64,000 bases of DNA from Sphingosinicella ginsenosidimutans (GCF_007995055.1 NZ_VOQQ01000001.1:806001-870000); one strand, 5' to 3'; shown: positions 46,158 through 56,125, counted from the first letter of the stretch. The notes: a model not told the origin generated them from the letters alone. Made by a program: numbers and translations.

Positions 46158-47972
46158 TCAACCCGCCAGGGCCTCGGCCTGCTCCGCCAGCTCCAGCCAG
46201 CGCGTCTCGGCCTCGTCGCGTTCGGCGCGGGCGGCGGCGATCGAATTGGTCAGCGCTTCGAACAGCTTGGGATCACGCGCGTAAAGCGTCGGATCGGACA
46301 GCGCCGCCTCATCGCGGGCGATCGCCGCCTCCAGTTCCTCGATCCGTCCGGGCAGGAGATCGAGATCGCGCTGATCCTTGTAGGACAGCTTTTTTCGCGC
46401 CGGCGGTCGCTGGTCCCGAGCGACGTCAGGGGACGCCGGCACGGGTTCATCGCGAACGCCCCTCGACTGTGCTCGGGGCGAGCGAGACTGGCCGGGCCGC
46501 TTCCTTTTCCGTTCCCAATCCTCATAGCCGCCGGCGACGATGTCGACCTTGCCCGATCCATCGAGGCCGAGCGTGATCGTCACCGTCCGGTCGAGAAAGT
46601 CGCGATCGTGGCTGACGATGAGGACGGTGCCTTCATAATCGGCGATCACCTCCTGAAGCAGATCGAGCGTCTCCATGTCGAGATCGTTGGTCGGCTCGTC
46701 CAGCACCAGCAGGTTCGATCGCCGCGCGAACTCGCGCGCGAGCAGCAGGCGCGATCGCTCGCCGCCCGACAGGCTGCCGACCTTTGCATCCACCAGGTTC
46801 GGATCGAACAGGAACTCCTTGAGATAGCCCTGCACATGCTTCTTGTGGCCGCGCACCTCGATCCAGTCGCCGCCGTCGGCGAGAATGTCGCGAACGCGCT
46901 TGTCGGGATCGAGCAGCTTCCTTTGCTGGTCGATCATCACGCCGGACAGGGTCCTGGCGCGCGTCACCGTGCCTTCGTCCGGCGCGATCTCGCCGGTCAG
47001 CAGCTTGAGCAGGGTCGTCTTTCCCGTGCCGTTGGCGCCGACGACGCCGATCCGGTCGCCGCGCTGGATCCGCAGCGTGAAATCCCGGATGATCGTGCGG
47101 TCACCAAATCTCTTGGTCACCTGATCCGCCTCGATCACCATCTTGGTGCGCACGTCGTCATTCTCGACCGCGAGCTTGGCCGTCCCGGCAGGGCCGAGCA
47201 TCGCGGCGCGGGCCGCGCGCATTTCGTGCAGTTTCGCGAGCCGCCCCTGGTTGCGCCGGCGCCGCGCGGTCACGCCGCGCTGGAGCCAGTGCAGTTCCAG
47301 CTTCAGCTTCGCGTCGAGCTTTTCGGCGGCGCGCGCCTCTTCTTCATAGACCCGCTCGGTCCATGCCTCGAACCCGCCATAGCCGACCTCGGCGCGCCGC
47401 AGCTGCCCGCGATCGAGCCAGAAGGTCGAGCGGGTGAGGCGGGTGAGAAAGGTGCGATCGTGGCTGATGACGATGAACGCGCCGGTATAGCGGCCGAGCC
47501 AGTCCTCCAGCCATTCGATGCCGGCGAGATCGAGATGGTTGGTCGGCTCGTCGAGCAGAAGCACGTCCGGCTCTGCCGCCAGCGCGCGCGCGATCGCCGC
47601 GCGGCGGCGTTCGCCGCCCGATGCGGTCTTCGCCTCACGCGAGAGATCGAGCCCGATCTGATCGGCGATCGCCTCGACTTCGTGCGCCGCCGCCGGCCCC
47701 GACAGGGCGAAATCGCGAAGCGTCGCAAAGCGCGTCACGTCCGGATCCTGTTCCAGGAGCACGACCTTGGTGCCGGGCTGGATCGTGCGCCGCCCCTCAT
47801 CGGTTTCGATGAGGTCGGCGAGGCATTTGAGCAAGGTCGTCTTGCCCGCGCCGTTGCGCCCGATCAGCGCGAGCCGGTCGCGCGCGCCGACGAACAGGTC
47901 GAGATGGCGGAAGAGCCAGCCGGCCCCCTGGACGAGGCCGAGATTTTCATAAGCGAGAACAGGTGCTGCCAT
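46158..47972 (-). CDS. uup: ABC-F ATPase Uup
   Basis: A 604-aa soluble ABC-F protein acting on ribosomes or replication intermediates. First module: Walker A GRNGAGKTT, signature ASGGERRR, Walker B VLLLDEPTNHLD. The linker (about 230-265) is rich in Arg/Lys and contains RRRNQGRLAKLHEMR. Second module: GANGTGKTT, LSGGERSR, VLDEPTNDLD. The C-terminal extension (about 530-604) is a coiled coil (LPGRIEELEAAIARDEAAL), the feature that distinguishes Uup from other ABC-F proteins. A Pro/Arg/Ser linker precedes it. Confidence 0.93.
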   Translation of the reverse strand: MAAPVLAYENLGLVQGAGWLFRHLDLFVGARDRLALIGRNGAGKTTLLKCLADLIETDEGRRTIQPGTKVVLLEQDPDVTRFATLRDFALSGPAAAHEVEAIADQIGLDLSREAKTASGGERRRAAIARALAAEPDVLLLDEPTNHLDLAGIEWLEDWLGRYTGAFIVISHDRTFLTRLTRSTFWLDRGQLRRAEVGYGGFEAWTERVYEEEARAAEKLDAKLKLELHWLQRGVTARRRRNQGRLAKLHEMRAARAAMLGPAGTAKLAVENDDVRTKMVIEADQVTKRFGDRTIIRDFTLRIQRGDRIGVVGANGTGKTTLLKLLTGEIAPDEGTVTRARTLSGVMIDQQRKLLDPDKRVRDILADGGDWIEVRGHKKHVQGYLKEFLFDPNLVDAKVGSLSGGERSRLLLAREFARRSNLLVLDEPTNDLDMETLDLLQEVIADYEGTVLIVSHDRDFLDRTVTITLGLDGSGKVDIVAGGYEDWERKRKRPGQSRSPRAQSRGVRDEPVPASPDVARDQRPPARKKLSYKDQRDLDLLPGRIEELEAAIARDEAALSDPTLYARDPKLFEALTNSIAAARAERDEAETRWLELAEQAEALAG

Positions 47973-48014
47973 GGCGGCCAGATAGGGCGTCGCTGCGGAG
48001 CCGTCACCCCGGGA

Positions 48015-48410
48015 CTAGAAATCGCTGCTGCCGAACCGGCCGACGCCCTTGTTGAAGCCGGGCGGATCGAGGACCGAGATGTCGAGTTCCAGCGGCGCGC
48101 CGATCCAGCGCGCCAATGTCGTGTGATCGGCGACATCGTCGTCGGTGAGCGGGTGGATCAGCGCGCGAAGCCCGCTCGCCTCGATCGCGTCGATCACCGG
48201 CACGAGCGTGCGCTGCGGGAAGTGAATCTCGAACTGCGGGAACGGATGGGGTCCGACGGGGCGATCGACCATGCGCCCGACGAAGAGGATGCGGCGCTCC
48301 CCGTCGTTCCCGGCAAGGCGCTGGAACGACTCGCGCAGACTGGCCGCCGCCGCGCGCTCCCCGGCGGAAAAATAGACATGGGCGTGGAAAGGCGCATCGC
48401 CATCGCTCAT
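48015..48410 (-). CDS. DOPA 4,5-dioxygenase family protein
   Basis: A 131-aa protein of the DOPA-dioxygenase family (PF08883), extradiol-type enzymes or binding proteins. Family motifs FHAHVYFS (conserved His pair) and GPHPFPQFEIHF are clear, and WIGAPLELDISVLD closes the fold. AGAGGA precedes the ATG at 48410. Bacterial members are of uncertain activity. It is divergent from a VOC-family gene. Confidence 0.88.
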   Translation of the reverse strand: MSDGDAPFHAHVYFSAGERAAAASLRESFQRLAGNDGERRILFVGRMVDRPVGPHPFPQFEIHFPQRTLVPVIDAIEASGLRALIHPLTDDDVADHTTLARWIGAPLELDISVLDPPGFNKGVGRFGSSDF

Positions 48411-48546
48411 CGGCCGGGTCCTCTCTGGTCGCGCCTATCGAAGGCGGCGGGTGGCGGCAAGGCCGTCCACCGGGCCGCAGGCCGCGAAGGCGATAGGCCA
48501 GGCGGACGATTCAGGATAGACTGGCGCGGTTCGAAAGGGGGGCGAC

Positions 48547-48927
48547 ATGCCAGTCATCGGAATGGGCGGATATTTCTTCCGCGCGAAGGACCCGCCCGCG
48601 CTCAAGGCCTGGTACAAGGCGCATCTCGGCGTCGGCGGCGGCTGCGGGACGGACGAGTCCGGCCGGTCGAACGAATGGGTGTGGTTCACCGCCGGCGGCC
48701 CGATGGTGTTCGAACCGTTCAAGCACGACACCGACTATTTCCCCGCCGACCGCACGGCGATGATCAATCTGCGCGTCGATGGCCTTGAGGCCCTCGTCGC
48801 CGATCTTCGCGCCGCCGGCATCGAGATCACCCGCGAGGAAAACATGGACGGCGTCGGCCGTTTTGCCCACATCCACGATCCGGAGGGCAATTTGATCGAA
48901 TTGTGGGAGCCGGAACCGCGCGGCTGA
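48547..48927 (+). CDS. VOC (glyoxalase/bleomycin resistance) protein
   Basis: A 126-aa protein with paired beta-alpha-beta modules: GMGGYFFRAKDPPALKAWYK, then INLRVDGLEALVADLRAAG and HIHDPEGNLIELWEP. The last segment holds the conserved metal-ligand glutamate (NLIELWEP). GAAAGGGGGG lies upstream of the ATG. Substrate unknown; VOC proteins include glyoxalase I-like, dioxygenase and resistance proteins. Confidence 0.9.
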   Translation: MPVIGMGGYFFRAKDPPALKAWYKAHLGVGGGCGTDESGRSNEWVWFTAGGPMVFEPFKHDTDYFPADRTAMINLRVDGLEALVADLRAAGIEITREENMDGVGRFAHIHDPEGNLIELWEPEPRG

Positions 48928-48954
48928 TGTGCGGGACGACGCGCCGCCCGGCCC

Positions 48955-49950
48955 CTAGTGATACCCATCCTCGCCGACCTTGCCGCGAAACACCCAGTAG
49001 GACCAGGCGGTGTAGGCGAGGATGAGCGGGATCAGCACCACCGCGCCGATCAGCATGAATATCTGGCTGGTTGGCGGCGCGGCGGCTTCCCAGATGGTGA
49101 CGCGGCCCGGGATCACGTCCGGCCAGATCGAGATGCCGAGCCCGACCAGGGTCAGCGCGAACAGGACCAGCGTGCAGACGAAAGCGAGGAAGTCCCGTCC
49201 GCGCCGCACGCCCTCCCAGCCGACCAGTGCGACGCCGCCGAACAGGAACGGCATGAGCGCCGTCACCATCAACCCCGGCATCTGGAACCAGCGCGCATAA
49301 TATTGCTGCTCGAGATAGGGGGTCGCGAGGCTGACCGCGCCGACCAGGATCAGGAAGGCCGGGAAAAGCCACGAGGCCATCCGGCGCACCCGATCGTGCA
49401 ACGCCCCTTCCGTTTTCCAGATCAGCCAGGTCGCACCGAGCAGCGCGTAGGCGACGGTGAGGCTGAGTCCGGTCAGCAGGCTGAACGGAGTCAGCCAGTC
49501 CCACCAGCCGCCGGCATAAGCCCGGCCCTCGATATGGATGCCCTGCAGGAGCGCGCCGAGCGTGATCCCCTGCGCCAGCGTCGCGACGAGCGAGCCGAAA
49601 AAGAAGCCGGCGTCCCAAAATTTGCGATGGCCCTCGTCGCGCCAGCGGAACTCGAAGGCGACGCCGCGGAAGACGAGGCCGAGCAGCATCGCGATCAGCG
49701 GCGCGTAAAGCGCCGGCAGCACGATCGCATAAGCCAGCGGAAAGGCCGCCAGCAGCCCGCCGCCGCCCATCACCAGCCAGGTCTCGTTGCCGTCCCACAC
49801 CGGGGCGATCGCGTTCATCGCCTGGTCGCGTTCGCGTCCGACCGGGAATTGAGGGAAGAGGATGCCGATGCCGAGATCGAAGCCGTCCATGAAGACGTAC
49901 ATCGCGACCGCGACGGCGATGATGATCGCCCAGATCACAGTGAGGTCCAT
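48955..49950 (-). CDS. cydB: cytochrome bd ubiquinol oxidase subunit II
   Basis: A 331-aa integral membrane subunit with about eight helices, beginning MDLTVIWAIIIAVAVAMYVF. Conserved features are MDGFDLGIGILFP and WDGNETWLVMGGGGLLAAFP. It forms a quinol oxidase with the preceding gene product, reducing oxygen without proton pumping. ATG 49950 shares one base with the cydA stop. No cydX-like small subunit or cydCD genes are adjacent. Confidence 0.95.
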   Translation of the reverse strand: MDLTVIWAIIIAVAVAMYVFMDGFDLGIGILFPQFPVGRERDQAMNAIAPVWDGNETWLVMGGGGLLAAFPLAYAIVLPALYAPLIAMLLGLVFRGVAFEFRWRDEGHRKFWDAGFFFGSLVATLAQGITLGALLQGIHIEGRAYAGGWWDWLTPFSLLTGLSLTVAYALLGATWLIWKTEGALHDRVRRMASWLFPAFLILVGAVSLATPYLEQQYYARWFQMPGLMVTALMPFLFGGVALVGWEGVRRGRDFLAFVCTLVLFALTLVGLGISIWPDVIPGRVTIWEAAAPPTSQIFMLIGAVVLIPLILAYTAWSYWVFRGKVGEDGYH

Positions 49951-51359
49951 CAGCGTGCCTCCTCGTCTGGCCGCTCGAGCGCCGGCGCGGGGGTGATGCC
50001 GGCCGTGCGGACCGGGATCTCCGCGACCCCGGGCTCCAGCGCCGCCGGCGGATGCGCCATCAGCCGCAGGAGGTAGAAAATACCCATGGAGAACACGGCG
50101 CAATAGACGAGCACGAAGGCGATCAGCGATCCGGTGACGCCGGGCGCCGCGATCGGCGAGACGGCGTCTTCCGTCCTCAGCAGGTGATAGACGACGAAGG
50201 GCTGGCGGCCGACCTCGGTCGTCACCCAGCCGGCGATGACCGCGACGAAGCCCGAGGGTCCCATCAGCAGCGCGAAGCGATGCAGCCAGCGCCATTCGTA
50301 GAGCCGGCGCCGCCAGCGGGCGATGAAGCTCCAGATTCCGAGCGCGAGCATCAGCACGCCGAGCCCGACCATCAGCCGGAAGGACCAGAAAAGAATGCCG
50401 ACCGAGGGCCGGTCGCGCGGCGGGAAGGCATCGAGGCCGACGATCGGCGCGTTCGCATCGTGCCGCAGGATCAGCGAGCCGAGCCGCGGAATCTCGACCG
50501 CGGCGCGCATCTGCTGGTCGCGGTCGTCGGGGATTCCGAACAGGATCAGCGGCGCGCCCGACAGGTGGCTTTGATAATGCCCCTCCATCGCGGCGATCTT
50601 GGCGGGCTGGTGCTCGAGCGTGTTGAGCCCCTGCTGGTCGCCGGCGAGAATCTGGATCGGGGTGACGATCGCGGCCATCCACATGGCCATGGAGAACATC
50701 GTCTTCACCTCAGCCGTCGCGCGGCCCCTCAGCAGGTGCCAGGCAGCCACGCCGCCGACCGCCAGGGCGGTGGTGAGATAGGCGGCGATCACCGTGTGGA
50801 CGAGCCGATAGGGGAAGCTGGGATTGAAGATCACGGCGAGCCAGTCGACCGGGACGAACTGGCCCTCACCGTTCATCGCCCAGCCCGCCGGCGTCTGCAT
50901 CCAGCTGTTGGCCGAGAGGATCCAGAAGGCGGAAATGCAGGTGCCGACCGCGACCAGGCAGGTCGCGGCGAAATGCAGGCCGCGTCCCACCTTGTCCATG
51001 CCGAACAGCATGACGCCCAGGAAGCCGGCCTCGAGGAAGAAGGCGGTCAGCACCTCATAGGCCATGAGCGGGCCGATCACCGGGCCGGCGCGGTCGGAGA
51101 AGACCGACCAGTTGGTGCCGAACTGGTAGGAGAGGACGATTCCGGAGACCACGCCCATCGCGAAGACGACCGAAAAGATCTTCAGCCAGTATCTGAACAG
51201 GTTCAGGTAGCGGTCCTGCCCCGTCTTCAGCCACAGCCCTTCGAGCACGGCGAGATAGGAGGCCAGCCCGATGGTGAAGGCGGGAAACAGGAAATGGAAG
51301 CTGACGGTGAAGGCGAACTGCCATCGCGCAAGCAGCAATGCGGCATCGGATACGGTCAT
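49950..51359 (-). CDS. cydA: cytochrome bd ubiquinol oxidase subunit I
   Basis: A 469-aa heme-bearing subunit, starting DAALLLARWQFAFTVSFHFLFPAF, whose first His is a heme ligand. The later helices include FWSFRLMVGLG and the GRQPF segment (WVTTEVGRQPFVVYHLLRT). The region between helices 6 and 7 is short, as in the cyanide-insensitive (CioA) branch, so CioA is an equally fitting name. AGGGGA precedes the ATG at 51359. Likely induced under low oxygen or respiratory stress, though no FNR box was identified. Confidence 0.95.
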   Translation of the reverse strand: MTVSDAALLLARWQFAFTVSFHFLFPAFTIGLASYLAVLEGLWLKTGQDRYLNLFRYWLKIFSVVFAMGVVSGIVLSYQFGTNWSVFSDRAGPVIGPLMAYEVLTAFFLEAGFLGVMLFGMDKVGRGLHFAATCLVAVGTCISAFWILSANSWMQTPAGWAMNGEGQFVPVDWLAVIFNPSFPYRLVHTVIAAYLTTALAVGGVAAWHLLRGRATAEVKTMFSMAMWMAAIVTPIQILAGDQQGLNTLEHQPAKIAAMEGHYQSHLSGAPLILFGIPDDRDQQMRAAVEIPRLGSLILRHDANAPIVGLDAFPPRDRPSVGILFWSFRLMVGLGVLMLALGIWSFIARWRRRLYEWRWLHRFALLMGPSGFVAVIAGWVTTEVGRQPFVVYHLLRTEDAVSPIAAPGVTGSLIAFVLVYCAVFSMGIFYLLRLMAHPPAALEPGVAEIPVRTAGITPAPALERPDEEAR

Positions 51360-51482
51360 CGAGCTCCCCTTGCCTTCGGCCGGAGGTCTGTCGCATTTGC
51401 GTGCATGAGGCAGACGGAGCCTACGCAATGATAGGTGGGACGGAGACGAGCGGCCTATAACATTTTTGCCCGGGAGGTACCA

Positions 51483-52733
51483 ATGCGCGTGTTGCTGGCG
51501 CTGATTCTGCTCTGCCTGGGCGCGACCCAGGCGGTCGCCGATCCGCCGATCCTGCTTCGTCCGGCGCGGGTGTTCGACGGCGTCGATCCGGCGCCCCATG
51601 CCGGCTGGCAAGTGCTTGTCGAGGGAGACCATATCGTTGCCGCTGGCCCGGACCTGCGCGCGCCCGCCGACGCCCGCGTGATCGACCTTCCCGGGATGAC
51701 GCTGATGCCCGGCATGATCGAGGGCCACGGGCACATCTTCCTTCATCCCTATAACGAGACGAGCTGGGACGATCAGGTGCTTCGCGAGCCGCTCGCGATG
51801 CGGGTGGCGCGGGCGACCGTCTCGGCGCGCGACACGCTGATGGCCGGTTTCACCACCGAGCGCGATCTCGGCACGGAAGGCGCCGGCTATGCCGACGTCG
51901 GACTTCGCGACGCGATCGACCGGGGCATCGTCCCCGGCCCGCGGATGATCGTCGCGACCCGGGCGATCGTCGCTACCGGCGCCTATGGGCCGAAGCTTGC
52001 CGATCCCGAGCTGGCCGCGCTCGGCGCCGAGGAATCGGACGGCGATCATCTCGTCGCCACCGTCCGTCACCAGATCGGCGCCGGCGCCGACGTGGTGAAA
52101 TTCTACACCGACTATCGCTGGCGGCCCGGCGAGCCGAGCCGTCCGACCTTCCTTGCCGAGGAGCTGAGGCCCGCGATCGAGGCAGCCCATTCGGCCGGAC
52201 GCACCACCGCCGCCCATGCCGGCACGGCCGAAGGGATGCGCCGCGCGATCCTGGCCGGGATCGACACGATCGAACATGGCGACGGCGGGACGCCGGAAGT
52301 GTTCCGCCTGATGCGCGAGCATGATGTCGGCTATTGCCCGACGCTGGCCGCGACCGACGCGATCGCCCGCTATCGCGGCTGGAACGGCGAGGCGCCTGAG
52401 CCGGAGTCGATCCGCGCCAAGCGGGCGAGCTTCGCCGCGGCGCTCGCGGCCGGGGTGCGGATGTGCGTCGGCGGCGATGTCGGCGTCTTCCCGCACGGGG
52501 AGAATGCGCGCGAGATGGAGTTGATGGCCGCCTGGGGGATGCGCCCCGCCGCCGTGCTGGTCGCCGCGACATCGGGCAATGCCGCGATCTTCCACCTCGC
52601 CGATCGCGGCGCGATCCGGCCGGGCCTGCTGGCCGATCTGGTCGCGGTTGCCGGCGATCCCACCGCCGACATCCATGCGGTGCGGCAGGTGCGGATGGTG
52701 ATGAAGGGCGGCGTGCTCTACCGCGAACCCTGA
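51483..52733 (+). CDS. exported amidohydrolase (prolidase-like)
   Basis: A 416-aa binuclear-metal amidohydrolase with a signal peptide (MRVLLALILLCLGATQAVA). Complete metal site: HxH in EGHGHIFLHP, carbamylated-lysine candidate in DVVKFYTDY, His in TTAAHAGT and IEHGDG, and Asp in VGGDVGVFPHG. The group includes Xaa-Pro/Xaa-Arg dipeptidases and related hydrolases of the enamidase/prolidase type. GGGAGG precedes the ATG. It is divergent from cydAB. Confidence 0.9.
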   Translation: MRVLLALILLCLGATQAVADPPILLRPARVFDGVDPAPHAGWQVLVEGDHIVAAGPDLRAPADARVIDLPGMTLMPGMIEGHGHIFLHPYNETSWDDQVLREPLAMRVARATVSARDTLMAGFTTERDLGTEGAGYADVGLRDAIDRGIVPGPRMIVATRAIVATGAYGPKLADPELAALGAEESDGDHLVATVRHQIGAGADVVKFYTDYRWRPGEPSRPTFLAEELRPAIEAAHSAGRTTAAHAGTAEGMRRAILAGIDTIEHGDGGTPEVFRLMREHDVGYCPTLAATDAIARYRGWNGEAPEPESIRAKRASFAAALAAGVRMCVGGDVGVFPHGENAREMELMAAWGMRPAAVLVAATSGNAAIFHLADRGAIRPGLLADLVAVAGDPTADIHAVRQVRMVMKGGVLYREP

Positions 52734-52819
52734 ACGCCAGCTTACAAATTCGTCGCAGCGGCTTTCGCATTCGTCACGCCGGGCTTGGCCCTTGCGAGCG
52801 CCCCGGGCAGCCGGGAAGG

Positions 52820-53998
52820 ATGACGACGATCGCCCGTGACAGACCGCGCTTTCGAGGGCAGAATCACTCCCTGTTTCAGAGGATCGCGCGGCGCATGGAA
52901 GAATCGCTCGCTTATTCGCGCTGGTGGGAAGCCCTGCGCTCGACGATCGCGCTGTGGTTCTTCGTCCTTTTGATGTTCCTGCCGCTGATCATCCGCCGGC
53001 ACGAGGGCGAGGATTGGACCGGAGTCGCGATCGATTGTTCGACGTTTCTCTATTCGATCGCGCTCGCGATGCTGATGTACCTCGCCTCACGCGTGACGAT
53101 GACGATGCCGGCCTGGATGCGATTGCCGCTGCGCGCTGGCGCCGTGATCGCGACCGCCGCCGTCAACACGGTGCTCGACCTGCTTTTCCAGGGCTGGATC
53201 GGCGATCATGTCGCGACCGCCTGGCAGACGCTTCCAACCGATTTCGTGCGCGCCTATTCCTCGATGCTGAACTACATCCTGGTGTTCGGCGCGAACATGG
53301 TGCTGTTCCACGTCAATCACGCCCGGCGCGCCGCGATCGCGCAGGAGCGGCGCCTCGCCCAGGCCGACAAGGCCGCACAGGCGGCGCAGCTCCAGGCGCT
53401 GCGCTACCAGCTCAACCCGCATTTCCTGTTCAACGCGCTCAATTCGATCTCTTCGCTGATCGTCACCCGGCGCAACGACGATGCCGAGGCGATGACCGAG
53501 CGGCTGTCGACCTTCCTCAGGAACTCGCTCAACGCCGATCCGGCCGGGCTCACCCGCCTCGACGACGAGCTCGCGCTGACCGAGGAATATCTGCAGATCG
53601 AAAGCGTCCGCTTCGGCGACCGGCTCGACGTGACCGTCCATTGCGCGGACGACGCCTGCAACGCCATCATCCCGAGCTTCCTCGTCCAGCCGCTCGTCGA
53701 AAATGCGGTGAAGCACGGCGTCGCACGATCGCGCGAGCCGGTGCATATCCAGATCGACGCTGCGATCGAGGAAGGGGGGCTGCGGATCACCGTCGCCAAC
53801 GAGCTTGGCGAGAAGGATGCCGACATGCTTCGTGGCACCACCGGCGCCGGCTTCGGCATCGCCAATGTGCGGCGGCGGCTGGAGAATATCTACGGGGGGG
53901 CGGCGACGCTCAATGCCGGGCCGGAGCACGGCCGCTACATCGCCACCATCCTGATCCCCCGCGATCCGCCGCGCGAATTGACTCAACGCCCGGTGTGA
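52820..53998 (+). CDS. LytS-type membrane sensor histidine kinase
   Basis: A 392-aa paralogue of the kinase at 2.4 kb. Membrane segments lie near residues 42-60, 72-92, 102-125 and 147-166. Then come RYQLNPHFLFNALNSISSLI with His201 and the ATPase domain (QPLVENAVKHG, GAGFGIANVRRRL). Start is uncertain: ATG 52820 overlaps its own AAGGA, and ATG 52895 (MEESLAYSRW) has only a distant AGAGGA. It is followed after 9-33 bp by its LytTR regulator. Confidence 0.88.
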   Translation: MTTIARDRPRFRGQNHSLFQRIARRMEESLAYSRWWEALRSTIALWFFVLLMFLPLIIRRHEGEDWTGVAIDCSTFLYSIALAMLMYLASRVTMTMPAWMRLPLRAGAVIATAAVNTVLDLLFQGWIGDHVATAWQTLPTDFVRAYSSMLNYILVFGANMVLFHVNHARRAAIAQERRLAQADKAAQAAQLQALRYQLNPHFLFNALNSISSLIVTRRNDDAEAMTERLSTFLRNSLNADPAGLTRLDDELALTEEYLQIESVRFGDRLDVTVHCADDACNAIIPSFLVQPLVENAVKHGVARSREPVHIQIDAAIEEGGLRITVANELGEKDADMLRGTTGAGFGIANVRRRLENIYGGAATLNAGPEHGRYIATILIPRDPPRELTQRPV

Positions 53999-54031
53999 CC
54001 GAAAGAAATGGCCGGGGAGGGCAAGGGGCGA

Positions 54032-54793
54032 ATGCGGGTTCTGTTGGTCGACGACGAACCACTGGCGCTGGATCGGCTGCGGACGTTTTTCGGCGATATC
54101 GACGATGTCGATGTGATCGGCGAGGCGCGCGACGGCAACGAGGCGCTCGACCGGATCCGGGAGCTGACGCCCGACCTTGTCATCATGGATGTGCAGATGC
54201 CCGGCCGCAACGGCCTGCGCGCCGCCGCCAGCATCGACATCGAGCCGAGGCCGGAGCTCGTCTTCGTGACCGCGCACGAGCATTATGCGCCGGACGCGTT
54301 CGAGGTGGACGCCGCCGATTACCTGCTGAAGCCTGTCCGCTTCGATCGGCTGCGACAGGCGATCGATCGCGCGCGGCGGCGGCAATCCATGCGGTCGAAC
54401 GCGGCGCTCGCGCAGAAACTGTCCGCCGAGGTCGCGGCGCTCAAGACTGGAGAGGGGGCGGGACTCGACGATGGTTTCTGGGTGCCCGAGCGCAACGGGC
54501 AACGGCGCGTGCCGATCGAGGCGATCGACTGGATCGAGGCGGCGCGCGACTATGTGCTGCTCCACACGCAGCTGCGCAGCCATCTGCTCAGGATCACGAT
54601 GACATCGCTGGAGGAGCGGCTGCGGGGATCGCCGTTGCTTCGGGTTCACCGTTCGGCCTTCGTCCGGCCGGATCGGGTGACGGAGGTCCGCAAGGGGCAC
54701 CGGTCGATGAGCCTGGTGCTTGCCGACGGCGCCGAGGTGCAGGTCGGGCCGAGCTATGTCGCGGCGGTGAAGGAAGCGCTCAACTTCGATTGA
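54032..54793 (+). CDS. LytTR-family response regulator
   Basis: A 253-aa regulator paired with the preceding kinase. Receiver: VDDEP, Asp53 in VIMDVQMPG, lysine in YLLKPV. LytTR domain: IEAARDYVLLHTQ and PLLRVHRSAFVRPDRV. The start at 54032 has AAGGGG just upstream; ATG 54008 would add eight residues. Ends at a strong terminator shared with a convergent small membrane protein gene. Confidence 0.92.
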   Translation: MRVLLVDDEPLALDRLRTFFGDIDDVDVIGEARDGNEALDRIRELTPDLVIMDVQMPGRNGLRAAASIDIEPRPELVFVTAHEHYAPDAFEVDAADYLLKPVRFDRLRQAIDRARRRQSMRSNAALAQKLSAEVAALKTGEGAGLDDGFWVPERNGQRRVPIEAIDWIEAARDYVLLHTQLRSHLLRITMTSLEERLRGSPLLRVHRSAFVRPDRVTEVRKGHRSMSLVLADGAEVQVGPSYVAAVKEALNFD

Positions 54794-54806
54794 GGCGTGA
54801 ATCAGA

Positions 54807-54842
54807 AACGGGGCGCGTTGCTATCGGACAGCGCGCCCCGTT
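54807..54842. terminator. bidirectional terminator after LytTR gene
   Basis: Perfect 11-bp stem AACGGGGCGCG / CGCGCCCCGTT with a 14-base loop, between convergent stops at 54793 and 54865. The AA/TT ends serve either direction. Confidence 0.7.
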
Positions 54843-54864
54843 CGGTATTGGCCGCCCATGCGGC

Positions 54865-54969
54865 TCAGGCCAGCAGGCCGGTGGAGGTGCTCGCGGTCAT
54901 CAGCATGCCGCTGACGAAGAACGCTGCGACCACGGTGGCCAGCATGCGGAAGTTCTCGGATTTCGTCAT
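54865..54969 (-). CDS. 34-aa membrane peptide beside LytTR system
   Basis: MTKSENFRMLATVVAAFFVS opens a 34-residue peptide that continues GMLMTASTSTGLLA and stops. One membrane segment covers residues 9-26. A good ribosome binding site (AAGGA, 8 bases) precedes the ATG at 54969. Short peptides starting M(T/K)xxENxRM followed by a single helix are ones I recall beside LytS/LytTR genes in sphingomonads. It may modulate the kinase or be the regulator's target. Confidence 0.65.
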   Translation of the reverse strand: MTKSENFRMLATVVAAFFVSGMLMTASTSTGLLA

Positions 54970-55118
54970 CTCGTTCGTCCTTTCCAGCGGCATTGGCGCC
55001 GCGGCGCTGCCCCTAGGCCGGCCCGGGGCGAAGCGCATGGCCGATGCGATGGCGATGGCGTGGCGTTCGACGAGGCCGCGCCGGCGCGACCAATGCGCCG
55101 CAGAGGCCGACGAATGCG

Positions 55119-56036
55119 TCAGACGAACACCGACCAGCGTGTCTTTTCGACCAGCATTTCGAGCGCGAGCGCGCCGGTTTCGCTCGTCCCGGCCGCGTTG
55201 AGGCCCGGCGACCAGACGGCGATGGCGCCCTCCCCCGGCACGATCGCGAGAATCCCGCCGCCGACGCCCGATTTGCCGGGCAGGCCGACGCGGAAGGCGA
55301 ATTCGCCCGAATTGTCGTAATGGCCGCACAGCATCATCACGCTGTTAATGCGCCGCGCGCGATGCCATGCGGTCACCTGCCGCCCGGTCTCGGGATCGCG
55401 CCCGTCAAAGGCGAGGAACAAGGCGGCGCGGGCAAGCTGGCGACAGCTCATCGCCACCGCGCATTGATGGAAATAGCCCTCCAGCACCGTCTCGACATCG
55501 TTCGAAAGCGTGCCGAAGCTCTTCATGAACCAGGCGAGCGCGCGGTTGCGCGATCCCGTCCGCGCCTCGCTGTGCGCGACTTCCTCGTCGATATGGACCC
55601 GCTCGTCGCGCGATTCGGCGCGCAGCAGACCGAGCAGGGACTCCAGCGCCTCGCCCATCGTGCCGTTGCCGATCAGGTGATCGGTGACGACCATCGCCCC
55701 GGCGTTGATCAGCGGATTGCGCGGGATGCCGCGCTCGCTTTCGAGCTGGACGATCGAGTTGAACGCGCTGCCCGATGGTTCGCGGCCGACCTTGTCCCAC
55801 AGCTTCGCGCCGACCTTGTCGAGAGCGAGCTGGAGCATGAACACCTTGGAGATCGACTGGATCGAAAAGGGCTCGTCGCAATCGCCGGCGCCGTGGACCA
55901 TGCCGTCCCTGCCGGCGAAGGCGATGCCGAACCTGTTCGGATCGACCCGGGCGAGCGCGGGGATGTAATCGGCGACGCGTCCGCGTCCGCGATGCGGCTC
56001 GATCTCGGCAAGCACCTCGGCAAGCAGCTCGTCCAT
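55119..56036 (-). CDS. glsA: glutaminase A
   Basis: A 305-aa serine-dependent glutaminase hydrolysing glutamine to glutamate and ammonia. Beta-lactamase-like fold with the SxxK motif [21 protein letters not shown], and the conserved [15 protein letters not shown] near the C terminus. Length is standard and no STAS domain is attached. AGGGGGC lies before the ATG at 56036. Acid resistance or nitrogen metabolism are the family roles. Confidence 0.96.
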   Translation of the reverse strand: MDELLAEVLAEIEPHRGRGRVADYIPALARVDPNRFGIAFAGRDGMVHGAGDCDEPFSIQSISKVFMLQLALDKVGAKLWDKVGREPSGSAFNSIVQLESERGIPRNPLINAGAMVVTDHLIGNGTMGEALESLLGLLRAESRDERVHIDEEVAHSEARTGSRNRALAWFMKSFGTLSNDVETVLEGYFHQCAVAMSCRQLARAALFLAFDGRDPETGRQVTAWHRARRINSVMMLCGHYDNSGEFAFRVGLPGKSGVGGGILAIVPGEGAIAVWSPGLNAAGTSETGALALEMLVEKTRWSVFV

Positions 56037-56125
56037 TCGCGCCCCCTGCGCCTGTTGCGCCCGCCCTTTTCAGCCACCGGCCGCTGGAAGGAAAGCCGGA
56101 TTCCCGCTTGCGGGGAAATGACGCG

